Shown: in pieces, positions 15,801 to 23,443 of the stretch
Numbering within the stretch: position 1 is the first letter of the stretch
Layout of the letters: every line of letters begins with the position of its first letter
Assembly (NCBI GenBank): GCA_017994175.1
Contig: JAGOLH010000016.1
Location: 2,907-48,688, forward strand
Origin: Bacteroidales bacterium
GTDB taxonomy: Bacteria > Bacteroidota > Bacteroidia > Bacteroidales > ML635J-15
Direction of reading: 5' to 3'
Length of the DNA: 45,782 bases
Notes under the pieces: generated by a model
Told to the model about the DNA's origin: nothing
Database searches by the model: none
Seen by the model: only the letters and a program-made list of their open reading frames with translations
Translations under genes and position numbers: made by a program

Positions 15801-18336
15801 TCAATGTTCCGGTCCCCCCTGAAGTTGACGCTGTGAGAGAAGCCGTTCCGCCACTGCAAATGGTAGTTGCTCCGCTTATAGTAATATCAGGATCGGATAC
15901 AACCGATACTGTAACAGGGGTGCGCACCAGGCTGGCACCACAGGTATAATCCTCGGCATAATACGTTGTGTTACTTGTGAGCTCTGGTGTAAGATAACTA
16001 TTCCCCGTACCAAGCAATGTTCCGTCTGTGGCAGCATTATACCATTTAATTGTACCTGAGCCAGTAGCACTTAAAGTTGCTGTTCCTCCTGAACAAATGG
16101 TTTGGTTTTCTGTAGATGTTGAATTAACAGGCGGATCGGGCGGGTAGCAATACTCGGCCAATTGGGTAAGATAGGGCATAATACTGTTTGGTGTTGCAAA
16201 ATGGACTTTTATTGAATAAGCATTCGTTGCTGGATCCCATGTAAAAAGTACACCATTGCCAATGTCACCGCCACCATATGTAAGACCGTAAAACAGCCCG
16301 TTGTACATATACATAGTGCCTCCCGGATTACGTCCATTGGTGTTATTGAAATCAAATTTTCGTGTATACACATTGGTGGTGGGATTCCATTCAAAAATAA
16401 CCCCATAATCGCTGCTGCCTCCGGTACGTGTAAGTCCATAAAACTTACCGTTATACAGGGCAAGATTTCCCATCGGTGTTTCACCTTCGGCTTCGCTTAA
16501 GTCAACTTTTTTTGTATAGGCATTGGTATTGGGGTCAAACTCAAAGATAACCCCGGCATTTGTCGTTCCCCCTGTAATACACATACCATACATCTTATTA
16601 TTGTATAGTGTTAAGTCACCTCTGGGCATTTCGCCGGTTGCGTTCGCTAAATCGCGTCTTTTTGTAAGAACTCCGGTGGAAGGATTGTAATCGATGATAG
16701 TTCCTGATGAATTTGCTCCACCCGTGCTGGTTAAGCCATATAGTTTACCGCTGTACACTATTAATGCTCCAAAAGGGTTGCCTCCAGTGGAGGTTGAAAA
16801 GTCGATTTTTTTGGTAAAAGTGTTAGTTGCCGGATTCCATTCAAAAAGAGTCCCCAGATTATTGGCTCCTCCCTTATTAGTCATACCATAAAATAAACTT
16901 CCGTATTTCACTAATTTACCATATGGATTATAACCAGTATTTGCGTTGAAATGCTGTTTAATTGTGTACACCTGAGAAATTGGATCCCACTCAAACAAAA
17001 CACCCTTGTTTTCGTTGCCGCCTTCATATGTCATGCCATACATAACATTTCCATCAACAACAACTGACCCATATGCTCTCCTTCCGTCAGCAACGTTGAA
17101 GTCGATTTTCTTTACAAAAATCGATAAAGAAGGCAAATATGCATATATAACCCCTGCATCATTTGCCCCACCAACGCGAGTTGTACCGTACAATGTTCCA
17201 TTATACTCCATCAAGCCTGAATATGGGTTCATTCCGTTTGCAACATCGAAATGGTGTAATGCGGTGTAGGTGTTTGTTGTTGGGTTCCATGAAAAAATAG
17301 TTCCTGCCGAGTTCGCTCCTGCATAGGTTGCAGTGCCATAAAAAACATCGTTTACAAGCAAAAGTGGCGCCATTGGTCCATATCCTGTAGCCGCAGTAAA
17401 ATGATGTTTCACTGTATAGATATTTGTAACCGGGTCCCATTCAAATATAACACCATAACCGTTTGCTCCACCAAGGCGGGTTGTACCGTAAAATTTGTTA
17501 TTTCGCATTACCATGGTGCTCGTAGAATATCCCCCTGTTGCAGCAGCCATGTTCATTTTTAAGGTAAAAGCACCGGTGGAGGGATTGAATGAAAAAATAG
17601 TGCCATAGTTATTGCTACCACCTGAATAGGCCACTCCATACAATAATCCATTATAATATACCAGATCCCCGTCAGGTTTGGTGCCACTTGTTGTGCTAAG
17701 GTCGTATCGCTTGGTATATACATTGGTCGCAGGATCCCAATCAAAAATAACACCGAGGTTATTTGCACCACCCATCGAAGTCATTCCATAGAATTTACCA
17801 TTAACCATTACAAGAGATCCTTTTGGTTCAGCCCCGGTGGCTTCAATAAAATCGAACTTTTTAGTATAAATGTTGTTCACATAGTCATATTCAAAAATCA
17901 CTCCGTCGCCATTGTTTCCTCCCCACCGTGTTGTACCATACAATTTCCCATTGTACAACGTAAGTGTACCCCATGGGGTATTGCCCGGGTTGTTTGTATA
18001 TAACCACCTATACTTCTTGATATACTCGTTCGTAAGTGGATCCCATTCAAAAATAACACCCCCTGCATTAATCCCATCACCACCGCTGGTCATTCCATAC
18101 AATTTGCCATTGCCAACATCGGTGAGCTTGGTATACATCGGTGCTGCACCCGGATAAGGAGAACTAAATGAAAAATCGACCATCTGTGTTTCGTCGGATG
18201 GAGTATAATGAAAAATAGTACCATATTGGTCAGACCCTCCTGAGTACGACAAGCCATAAAGCTGTGTCTGTGAGAAAGCTGTATTATTCTGCATTATGCA
18301 GATAATAAATAATAGAAAGTAAAAGTATTTTGCCAT
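9856..18336 (-). CDS. Giant T9SS-exported repeat protein (TIGR03803 repeats plus 22 Ig-like modules)
   Basis: A 2826-residue secreted protein. A signal peptide (about 1–23) is followed by 14 tandem repeats of about 49 residues with a (F/L)YG(M/T)T..GG..N.GVIFEWDP core. These belong to the TIGR03803 'Gloeo_Verruco' repeat type; 14 could form two seven-bladed propellers (inference). A hinge with YCYPPDPP near residue 725 leads to 22 Ig-like modules of about 90 residues, each with a CSGG-type N-terminal cysteine, a YQWQ/FQWQ core tryptophan and a second cysteine (YRC or similar) suited to a disulfide. Modules end in -DP-. Residues about 2740–2826 are a T9SS type A tail (LFPNPTNE, then MYVVRITG, FIKN). 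Expected to be surface-anchored or released, perhaps adhesive. It stands alone, with a -7 box at 18389–18396. Confidence 0.93.
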   Translation of the reverse strand: MAKYFYFLLFIICIMQNNTAFSQTQLYGLSYSGGSDQYGTIFHYTPSDETQMVDFSFSSPYPGAAPMYTKLTDVGNGKLYGMTSGGDGINAGGVIFEWDPLTNEYIKKYRWLYTNNPGNTPWGTLTLYNGKLYGTTRWGGNNGDGVIFEYDYVNNIYTKKFDFIEATGAEPKGSLVMVNGKFYGMTSMGGANNLGVIFDWDPATNVYTKRYDLSTTSGTKPDGDLVYYNGLLYGVAYSGGSNNYGTIFSFNPSTGAFTLKMNMAAATGGYSTSTMVMRNNKFYGTTRLGGANGYGVIFEWDPVTNIYTVKHHFTAATGYGPMAPLLLVNDVFYGTATYAGANSAGTIFSWNPTTNTYTALHHFDVANGMNPYSGLMEYNGTLYGTTRVGGANDAGVIYAYLPSLSIFVKKIDFNVADGRRAYGSVVVDGNVMYGMTYEGGNENKGVLFEWDPISQVYTIKQHFNANTGYNPYGKLVKYGSLFYGMTNKGGANNLGTLFEWNPATNTFTKKIDFSTSTGGNPFGALIVYSGKLYGLTSTGGANSSGTIIDYNPSTGVLTKRRDLANATGEMPRGDLTLYNNKMYGMCITGGTTNAGVIFEFDPNTNAYTKKVDLSEAEGETPMGNLALYNGKFYGLTRTGGSSDYGVIFEWNPTTNVYTRKFDFNNTNGRNPGGTMYMYNGLFYGLTYGGGDIGNGVLFTWDPATNAYSIKVHFATPNSIMPYLTQLAEYCYPPDPPVNSTSTENQTICSGGTATLSATGSGTIKWYNAATDGTLLGTGNSYLTPELTSNTTYYAEDYTCGASLVRTPVTVSVVSDPDITISGATTICSGGTASLTASTSGGTGTLTYQWQYNNGSGWINAGTSGLNFTTSPLTITTDIRCVFIATGNGCNTKISNVVTITVVPDPSVTIPSGANICTGGTATLTANATGGTGTVTYQWQYYSAPNWINTGTNNSVFVTPQLTASTNYRCQYSASGADCGTSTSNTVLVNLFPDPGISISASSTSICTGGTVQLTSTALGGYGTPSFQWYSSANGSDWTAISGATESTYNSPALSSGIYYRCTYDTDASGCDLSTSNQIYISVNADPSLTITSINDLIICAGSIAAFYVQTHNGGVAPISFQWQRSTDGNTWTDIGGATGSSYNAGYLYASSYFRCAKISGASGCETGFSNAILITVNPDPSVSISGNTEICYGGVPHYTAVAGGGVGTLHYQWQYNIGIGWNNTGTDSNQLDYSDMNIFTSIRCLVSSTGPGCDESTSNTVNTAVYNDPAISVSGGTTVCTGGSTTLTASVSGGTGTFTFQWQYNTGSGWVNTGSGLLSYTTSALTNNTDYRCIFSATAPGCDQTISNTETVFVVADPTISAFTSSNWICTGGTVQLSSTVSGGVGSGSYQWYSSPNASVWTPISGATEAIWNSTVLTTGSYYRCSYSTAGAGCNTATSNQLYITVSADPTLTIQCTGSTAICIGGSTSFFVNTHGGGAPLISFQWQQSADGDNWSDIPGAGTSSYLTGSLNTSTYFRCAKIAGGFGCETGYSSAIHILVNSDPDITISGATTICSGGTALLTASASGGTGTLAYQWQYYNGTTWVNTGTNSANYTTSVLTTNTNFRCLYSASGNGCDAKASNVVTVTVIADPSISVATSSNSICAGGTVQLSSSVSGGTGSETYQWYSSPNASVWTPISGATQAIWNSPVLTSGSYYRCTYSTAGAGCNTATSNQLYITVNSDPYLNIQCTGSTEVCTGGSTSFLVNMHGGGAPPISFQWQQSSNGTLWGDISGATSSTLGVSSMVQNMYYRCVKYAGGSGCEAGYSNVIYITVNNDPQISIISDATICTGGSKTLTATASGGAGTISFQWQYNSGSVWINAGPSSDEYIVSPTVSTIYRCLYIASGSGCQTAYSNSVSITIVPDPDISISGGTTVCTLGTATLTANVSGGTGTLSYQWQYSNGPDWINSPTNGPTYNTSTLMSTTNFRCIYSATGNGCESKTSNIETVTVVDDPSITISTSSNWICTGGSIQLNSSVAGGVGAESYQWYSSPNAGTWSAIPGANQPVWNSPVLTTGSYYRCTYLRTGSGCNIATSSQLYITVDSDPSLTIQCIGTTSVCTGGSTGFIVNSHGGGAPPISFKWQSSSDGATWSDIPGANTSSYITGLLSVGAYYRCAKLAAGSGCDTGYSNAILVTVTDDPAISITPTQTICNGGSASLTANATGGTGTVTYQWQYFSSPNWVNTGTNSPVLTANALEQSTIYRCIYSSSGAGCDASTSNSATVVVAQDPQISISGATTICSGGTVTLTSVSSGGAGALNYQWQYSNGSSWINTGTNSSQLITSPIVQTTGFRCLYSASASGCETAISNTVTITVNNNITVVLAANTTVCTDGSSLITTQVSPAGTYTYQWQYNLKGVWKNATGFTGSTLLTHPPYTREYRVAVTPQNSNCYATISSPINIQVVNDPIIKTHPQSRNICSGGYHIMNVLVTGGTALNYQWQLSADMISWHDIPGAISYEYNTGILLETYYFRCAISNNSAGCDLVISNAAYVMVHPDPLVYIPEVQSVCSGAEVNIAAVTFGGIGAVAYQWQQMDGSNWFNIENATSSNYKSTMLTTGSYRCIVDFMGWGCNQAVSNAVTVQVVPDPYVITQPLSSTVEAGESILLTVEASGGTELSYQWYYLTYYGSWLIIPGATNSSFLANPPYTRNYKVKIISSGEHCNAKFSDVACITVVNNTGKAAADNYNPSESETIQQNNDGLFKRSEISLFPNPTNEIINIKALVEQEGDYCIEVLDILGFSVYMGTFVSSDGEVSVSINLNQYPSAMYVVRITGKDTKLVARFIKN
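11262..15890 (-). repeat. Higher-order Ig-module cassettes A-A-B-C inside the giant gene
   Basis: The Ig-like modules fall into three sequence types. Type A has YQWQYNNGSGW-like cores. Type B has YQWYSSPNASVW and ends QLYITV. Type C has the HGGGAPPISFQWQ core and YFRCAKIAG. In gene order they run AABC (about 15890–14805), AABC (14805–13712), ABC (13712–12880), AABC (12880–11797), then AA (11797–11262). Full cassettes measure about 1085–1093 bp. The short one is about 832 bp, shorter by close to one module. B modules of cassettes two and three are nearly identical. Boundaries are approximate, read from the -DP- junctions. Confidence 0.8.
16180..18270 (-). repeat. Fourteen tandem TIGR03803-type repeats
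   Basis: About 147 bp per unit at DNA level. Each unit contains a YGxTxxGGxNxxGxIFxW/Y core, then a D/NP-T-N-xYTxKxxF strand. Copies differ widely, so this array is older than the Ig cassettes next to it. Confidence 0.8.
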
Positions 18337-18388
18337 ATAACCAGTTATTAATATCAGATACTCAATTGAAAGAATAAACTACATTAAA

Positions 18389-18396
18389 CAAATATA
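18389..18396 (-). promoter_or_regulatory. Promoter -7 box of the giant T9SS gene
   Basis: TATATTTG on the minus strand, a perfect TAnnTTTG, 52 bp upstream of the ATG. No clear -33 TTG. The 301-bp gap 18337–18637 holds this box and the divergent one at 18565; I see nothing else in it. Confidence 0.45.
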
Positions 18397-18564
18397 GCAA
18401 ATACTTAATTTAAAATTTCTGTGGAAACCATTATTATATACTTGGTTGCTATTTTGTTTCTAAACTTTAATGTATTACTCAACTGTCGTATTCACAATTG
18501 CAACTTTACAGCAATGCTTCAAAAAAAACAACAGGGGTTTCTTATCGAATATAAAAAAAACTGT

Positions 18565-18572
18565 TAGCTTTG
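18565..18572 (+). promoter_or_regulatory. Promoter -7 box of the gene at 18638
   Basis: TAGCTTTG, a perfect TAnnTTTG match, 65 bp upstream of the ATG. The -33 element is unclear. Confidence 0.4.
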
Positions 18573-18637
18573 AGGTTAGCATATTAACATGACTTCTTTC
18601 ATTCATATATTTCAGTTGGGTAGTTTTTTATAAGGTT

Positions 18638-18997
18638 ATGAATTCAATGATTGGAACAAAAAAGCTCATAAAGAGACTATGTTTTCTTGCGGTTCTTATT
18701 TACATATCTATTGCTGCGAAAACTCAGGATATTATTATTATTCAGAACCAGTGGACCAAGTGGGAAACAGATACTTTACAAAATTATGAAGGTAAAATGA
18801 AAGTTACAAAAAAAAGAATAAAATACACTTCTACGAATTGTTTGATAACTGAAGAAATATTATTTTTCTATGATGAGTGTAATATTTTAATCAGAAAGAT
18901 AAAAATCAGATCAGACTGTAAGCGTAATATTGGTGAAGGGCGAATTATCCGAGAAAGAAATTATAAAAGTAGTTGTGATAAAAATAAAAACAATTAA
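18638..18997 (+). CDS. Small secreted protein, unrecognised
   Basis: A 119-residue protein. Residues about 8–30 (KKLIKRLCFLAVLIYISIAAKTQ) look like a signal peptide or anchor. The mature part is short, lysine-rich and contains three well-spaced cysteines (in TNCLI, DECNI and SDCKR) that could form disulfides outside the cytoplasm. No family recognised. It is strikingly AT-rich compared with glgP or pyk, like the next gene, and has its own -7 box. It may be an orphan or recently acquired gene. Confidence 0.55.
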   Translation: MNSMIGTKKLIKRLCFLAVLIYISIAAKTQDIIIIQNQWTKWETDTLQNYEGKMKVTKKRIKYTSTNCLITEEILFFYDECNILIRKIKIRSDCKRNIGEGRIIRERNYKSSCDKNKNN

Positions 18998-19105
18998 TGA
19001 ACTGCTTTTCGCGACAACATGGGGATTGAGTTACATTTTAATGTCCTCGAGTTTATTTAATAATTTACACAGGATTAAAAAAGTGGCATTTGACAATTAT
19101 ATTCA

Positions 19106-19813
19106 ATGAAAAGAAGTTTTCGATTTCTTCCGAAAAACGGTACTAAACTTTGCGAAACTTACATCGGATCTTACACTCTAAGAATAAAGTTAAGAGGATT
19201 TTTCATAGTATTTTTTACTGTGTTATCTTCAGTACATTGTTTTGGGCAGAACGATTCAGTTTTTAAATCACTTCAACCTCTGTTTGAGAGTCAGGAGGAA
19301 ATTCAGTGTGATTCAGTTAGTAGCTATACAGTAACTGGGAAGATAGAATGTAAACTGATTTTTTCGCAGCGGAAGTTTGATTCTCAAGGCAATCAATCTG
19401 TTGATATTGGCAGAATCAAGGTTGCAGTCAACGACCAATCTATTCTGTTATCAGAGGAAAAGATAACCGGCAAAAAAGTCCTTCAGCTGGGTTACGACAC
19501 TTGCTATGTAAGAGAATTTACCCAAAAGGATAATATGAGAGAATATTCATACTTAATGCTTTTTAGAAATAAATCAGTTGCAAATGACTGGGAAATTGAG
19601 GTATCTCCTCAAGGAAGTCACTGCATCGATACCGATTATCACTGGGTTAAAATAAGCAAAGACAAAGATAACTTCATCTGTTTTTCGTGCCTGTACAATA
19701 TTAAGATTATCGAACTTGATTTAAATGCAGATAATCAAACTGAAATTTACTTAATCAGCTACATTTTTTGCGAAGGCAAGGCAGAAATTTACCGTATAAA
19801 CAACAAAAATTAA
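19106..19813 (+). CDS. Secreted protein, unrecognised
   Basis: A 235-residue protein. A hydrophobic signal core (GFFIVFFTVLSSVHCFGQ) is preceded by an unusually long 30-residue N-terminal segment; no internal ATG trims it, so either the n-region is extended or the true start is a non-ATG codon. Near the C terminus, LDLNADNQTEIYLISY resembles the D-x-(D/N)-x-D calcium-loop strand of FG-GAP/VCBS-type repeats; this is weak. Three late cysteine positions (SHCID, FICFSC, FCEG) suggest an oxidising compartment. AT-rich like its neighbour, and convergent with pyk after 22 bp. Confidence 0.6.
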   Translation: MKRSFRFLPKNGTKLCETYIGSYTLRIKLRGFFIVFFTVLSSVHCFGQNDSVFKSLQPLFESQEEIQCDSVSSYTVTGKIECKLIFSQRKFDSQGNQSVDIGRIKVAVNDQSILLSEEKITGKKVLQLGYDTCYVREFTQKDNMREYSYLMLFRNKSVANDWEIEVSPQGSHCIDTDYHWVKISKDKDNFICFSCLYNIKIIELDLNADNQTEIYLISYIFCEGKAEIYRINNKN

Positions 19814-19835
19814 TAACCGGACACATTCCGGGTAT

Positions 19836-21272
19836 TTAAACCACGCGTGTGAGTTTCAACATATTGGTGGGGGTTTTGCTAGTCATCGGAGTGGAACCTA
19901 CATGAATCACCAGATCGCCTGGCCGAACCACATCATGACTTTTCAATATTCGCAACGAATGCTCTATAGCATCGTCGATATTGGTATAGAGCGGAATGCT
20001 ATAGGTTTTAATTACTCCCCACAGCAGCGGCAGCCGGCGCAGTAAACGTTTGTTCCCTGTAAACGCGTAAATATCTGCTTTCGGACGATAGCTTGAAATC
20101 TGAAAAGCCGTATGCCCAGAATAGGTAAATGCCACGATGGCTTTTGCGCCCGTCTGTTTTGCCATTACTCCGGCTGAATAACAAATTGAATCCGGCAGGA
20201 AATCAGATGCACTCTCGTTTGGTTTGTGGTCGAGATAAAAAATATCGTTGTTATGCTCCGTGTACTCAATAATGCTTTGCATGGCTTTGATTGAGTCAAC
20301 CGGAAAGGCTCCTACCGATGTTTCACCACTCAACATCAATGCGTCGGCATGATCGATAACTGCATTGGCAACGTCAGTTGCTTCGGCACGGGTTGGTCTG
20401 AAATTAGTAATCATGCTCTCAAGCATTTGTGTGGCAATAATTACAGGCTTACCTGCTTTAATACATTTGCTGATAATAAGCTTCTGAATGGTGGGGACCT
20501 GACTAAAACTCACCTCTACCCCCAAATCGCCACGTGCAACCATGATACCGCAGGCTTCGGCAACAATATTATCGATATCGCTGACAGCTTCAGGCTTTTC
20601 AATTTTGGCTATGATGTCGATATCGGCATTATGTTTTTCAATAAGCTTTTTTAGATCCTTTAAATCCTCCGCTTTTCTCACAAAAGACAAGGCAATCCAA
20701 TCAACCGCATTTTTAATTGCAAATTCGGCATCCAATATATCTTTCTCGGTCAGGCTAGGCATTGTTATACTTGTGTCGGGAAGATTAACTCCTTTTTTTG
20801 AGCTGATGATGCCACCGTTCACCACTCTGGTTTTAACGCAGACCATTCTGTCGGTTTCGAGAACTTCTAGCCGTATTTTGCCGTCATCAATCAGAACCAT
20901 GCTTCCCGGCTCAACATCGCGGGCAAAAAACTCATAATTGATAAACAACTGCTTAGATGTTCCGATACAAGGTTTAATGGTGATTTCAACAATGTCGTTT
21001 TTCTCAACCAGCACACCATTGTTTTCGACATCTCCAATTCTAATTTTCGGACCCTGCAAGTCGGCCAGAATAGAAATATTCACATCCATTTCTTCCTCCA
21101 GCGAGCGGATAGTTTCGATTACGATTTTCTTGTCTTCGTGTTTCCCATGCGAAAAGTTAAGACGGAACACATCGAGTCCTTCGGTTATCATTTTTTTTAA
21201 CGATTCACGGTCTTGCGAAGCCGGACCCAGCGTAGCAATAATTTTGGTTTTTGAATCAAGGATGCCAAACAT
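19836..21272 (-). CDS. pyk: Pyruvate kinase
   Basis: A 478-residue pyruvate kinase catalysing the last ATP-forming step of glycolysis (phosphoenolpyruvate plus ADP to pyruvate plus ATP). Clear features: N-terminal TKIIATLGPAS, RLNFSHG, the beta-barrel active-site stretch IIAKIEKPEAV with the catalytic lysine, GIMVARGDLGVEV, ATQMLESMI and the B-domain at about 70–165. The C-terminal allosteric domain is present but ends without the PEP-utiliser extension seen in some bacteria. Single gene with its own promoter; glgP nearby supplies glucose-1-phosphate upstream in the same metabolism, but the two are not co-transcribed. Confidence 0.97.
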   Translation of the reverse strand: MFGILDSKTKIIATLGPASQDRESLKKMITEGLDVFRLNFSHGKHEDKKIVIETIRSLEEEMDVNISILADLQGPKIRIGDVENNGVLVEKNDIVEITIKPCIGTSKQLFINYEFFARDVEPGSMVLIDDGKIRLEVLETDRMVCVKTRVVNGGIISSKKGVNLPDTSITMPSLTEKDILDAEFAIKNAVDWIALSFVRKAEDLKDLKKLIEKHNADIDIIAKIEKPEAVSDIDNIVAEACGIMVARGDLGVEVSFSQVPTIQKLIISKCIKAGKPVIIATQMLESMITNFRPTRAEATDVANAVIDHADALMLSGETSVGAFPVDSIKAMQSIIEYTEHNNDIFYLDHKPNESASDFLPDSICYSAGVMAKQTGAKAIVAFTYSGHTAFQISSYRPKADIYAFTGNKRLLRRLPLLWGVIKTYSIPLYTNIDDAIEHSLRILKSHDVVRPGDLVIHVGSTPMTSKTPTNMLKLTRVV

Positions 21273-21302
21273 TGTTTGATATTTTCAGGGGTTAACAAGT
21301 GT

Positions 21303-21333
21303 TAAAAATAATCATTATATTTTACGATAGCAA
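21303..21333 (-). promoter_or_regulatory. Promoter of pyk
   Basis: On the minus strand, TTG (21333–21331), a 20-bp spacer and TATTTTTA (21310–21303), 7 of 8 matches. The gap 21273–21569 holds nothing else I can support. Confidence 0.4.
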
Positions 21334-21569
21334 TGAATCGAAGTCATTTCGTACAATAATTAAATTCAATTTGATTAATAGATTTCATATAAATAGGTTA
21401 TAATGCAAAGTCCTTAAATAATAATAAAATGATGTTGAGGAATAGCACTTATAAAAAAAATTCGTATTTTGTGCTAGATACCATTATAACATGTTGATTT
21501 GAAAATATTTACTAAAAATATTCAATTTCTTCCTGTACGTTTTTCAACTGATTACCAAAACACCATATA

Positions 21570-23384
21570 ATGAAAAAACGAAATCTTGTTTTAATATTTA
21601 TTGTTTGTTTATATAGCATTACTCTTCAGGCTCAGGTTCAAATTGGCAGTAGCTTTCAGGGAGATAATGCAACCGATCGTCTTGGGTTTGCCATTTCTAT
21701 GCCCAGTGCTACCACAATTGGAATAGGCGCATATAACAACGACGTTTCGGAGGGATATATCAAGATATTTACCCTGTACAATAATGAATGGGTTCAAAAA
21801 GGAGAAACTATTAGCAGTGATGTGGTAAACGATAATGTTGGAGGATCGTTTAGCATGCCCGATGAAAATACAATTGCAATTGGTTGCAGTGGCAGTTCCG
21901 CAAATGGCTACAATTCAGGCAAGGTAAATGTGTATTCATGGAATGGAAGCAGCTGGATTCAAAAAGGTGCCAGCATTCTTGGTGAAGCAGCTTACGATGG
22001 GTCTGGTATTTCGGTAAGCATGCCCGACGAGAACACCGTTGCTATCGGTGCTAATGGGAACGATGGAGATGTTGGAATTGATAGTGATGTTGGCCATGTC
22101 AGGGTATTTTCCTGGGATGGGTCTCAATGGATTCAGAAGGGAGGCGATATCGACGGAGAAAACCCCGACGACAGATCGGGCTGGCCGGTATCTATGCCCG
22201 ATGCAAATACTGTTGCATCAGGAGCTTATTATAACACCGGCAGTTTTAGCCATGGAGGTCATGTGCGTGTCTTTGAATGGAGCAATACAGATTGGGTGCA
22301 GAAAGGGAATGATATCGACGGTATCGCCGACGGAGAAAATGCAGGATGGTCGATCAGTATGCCCAACGCCAATACAGTGGCACTGGGAGCAATTGGATAT
22401 AACGGAAGTAGTACCGCTATTGGTCAGGTACGCATCTACGGTTGGGATGGCAGCGAATGGGTGCAAAAAGGCGAAGGAATTGATGGGGAAGCGGCTTACG
22501 ACCAATCAGGTTTTTCGATAAGCATGCCTGATGAAAACGCTATTGCCATTGGATCAATATTTAATCAGGGCAACGGAGAGTATTCCGGTCATGTCAGAGT
22601 ATATAAATGGGTTGGTAATTCGTGGGTTAAATATGGTTCCGACATCGACGGAGTAGCTGTATATAACTTTGAGGGTTTTGCAGTAAGCATGCCCGATTCA
22701 AAAACAGTTGCAACGGGAGCCCCCTATAACAATGACAATGGCACGGAAGCAGGTCAGGTACGTGTTTTCTCTGTCTGCGACAGTTACAGTTATTATTCTC
22801 AAGAAGCATGCGTAAGTTATCTATCACCAAGTGGGAATTACTCTTGGACATCAAGTGGATTACATAATGATACTATTCCCAATTCTTTAGGATGCGATAG
22901 CATTATTTCAATTAATCTTACCATTATTGGGGTTGATATTTCTGTCACAAATTCATCACCCGTGCTGATAGCAAATGCTGAAGAAGCTCAATTTCAATGG
23001 TTGGATTGCGATAATAACTATGCAGTTATAAATGGAGAAATCTCTAGTATTTTTACAGCCACCAGTATTGGGAATTATGCAGTTGAAGTATTGCAAAATG
23101 GCTGTATCGATACCTCTGAATGTATTACAGTAACCACAATATCAATTCCGGAGCTCACAAATGAAGATGAAGTATATATTTATCCCAACCCCGCAGGAGA
23201 AAGGATCAAAATTGTAAGCCTTGAACCGATTTTTGAAATTGAATTATTAAATGTTTCAGGAAAAGAATTATTGCATTTGGAGAGCGTCAACGAAATAGAT
23301 GTACAGAGTTTTCCTCCCGGAATTTATATCCTGCAGTTTAAAACTGATAAATTAATCATCAGGAGAAGTATTGTTATTTTATAG
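21570..23384 (+). CDS. T9SS-exported beta-propeller-like repeat protein
   Basis: A 604-residue secreted protein. After a signal peptide (about 1–21), seven repeats of about 55 residues follow, each with a (V/I)SMPDxNTVAIGA core, an N-G-x-x-x-GHVRVF strand and a W(V/I)QKGxDIDG link. Seven copies suit a seven-bladed propeller of the FG-GAP type (inference). Residues about 405–530 hold two cysteine-containing beta modules, beginning CDSYSYYSQEACVSY. The end is a T9SS type A tail: IYPNPAGERIKI, then GIYILQFKTD and the final RRSIVIL. It is exported through the outer membrane by T9SS and may bind surfaces or glycans, which is not shown by sequence. It stands alone. Confidence 0.9.
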   Translation: MKKRNLVLIFIVCLYSITLQAQVQIGSSFQGDNATDRLGFAISMPSATTIGIGAYNNDVSEGYIKIFTLYNNEWVQKGETISSDVVNDNVGGSFSMPDENTIAIGCSGSSANGYNSGKVNVYSWNGSSWIQKGASILGEAAYDGSGISVSMPDENTVAIGANGNDGDVGIDSDVGHVRVFSWDGSQWIQKGGDIDGENPDDRSGWPVSMPDANTVASGAYYNTGSFSHGGHVRVFEWSNTDWVQKGNDIDGIADGENAGWSISMPNANTVALGAIGYNGSSTAIGQVRIYGWDGSEWVQKGEGIDGEAAYDQSGFSISMPDENAIAIGSIFNQGNGEYSGHVRVYKWVGNSWVKYGSDIDGVAVYNFEGFAVSMPDSKTVATGAPYNNDNGTEAGQVRVFSVCDSYSYYSQEACVSYLSPSGNYSWTSSGLHNDTIPNSLGCDSIISINLTIIGVDISVTNSSPVLIANAEEAQFQWLDCDNNYAVINGEISSIFTATSIGNYAVEVLQNGCIDTSECITVTTISIPELTNEDEVYIYPNPAGERIKIVSLEPIFEIELLNVSGKELLHLESVNEIDVQSFPPGIYILQFKTDKLIIRRSIVIL

Positions 23385-23443
23385 GCAGTTTCTAAACAGG
23401 ATTTAGGCTTCAAATGTTTTGATTTGACTGCCTCGCAACCCGC

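Noticed and set aside
10100-18160. Many antisense and shifted frames of 60–95 codons within the giant gene.
   Set aside because: They mirror the repeat pattern of the real coding frame and recur at the repeat spacing.
18975-19109. A 44-codon frame from a GTG whose TGA overlaps the ATG at 19106 by two bases.
   Set aside because: Overlap suggests coupling, but the start is weak, the frame is short, and no family or ribosome-binding signal supports it.
19816-19832. CCGGA/TCCGG hairpin between the orphan gene and pyk.
   Set aside because: A five-base stem without a T-run; could be chance.
23383-23433. AGGCAGT/ACTGCCT inverted repeat between the T9SS gene and the DHS-like gene.
   Set aside because: Seven base pairs with a loop of 37 bases is too weak to call a terminator.
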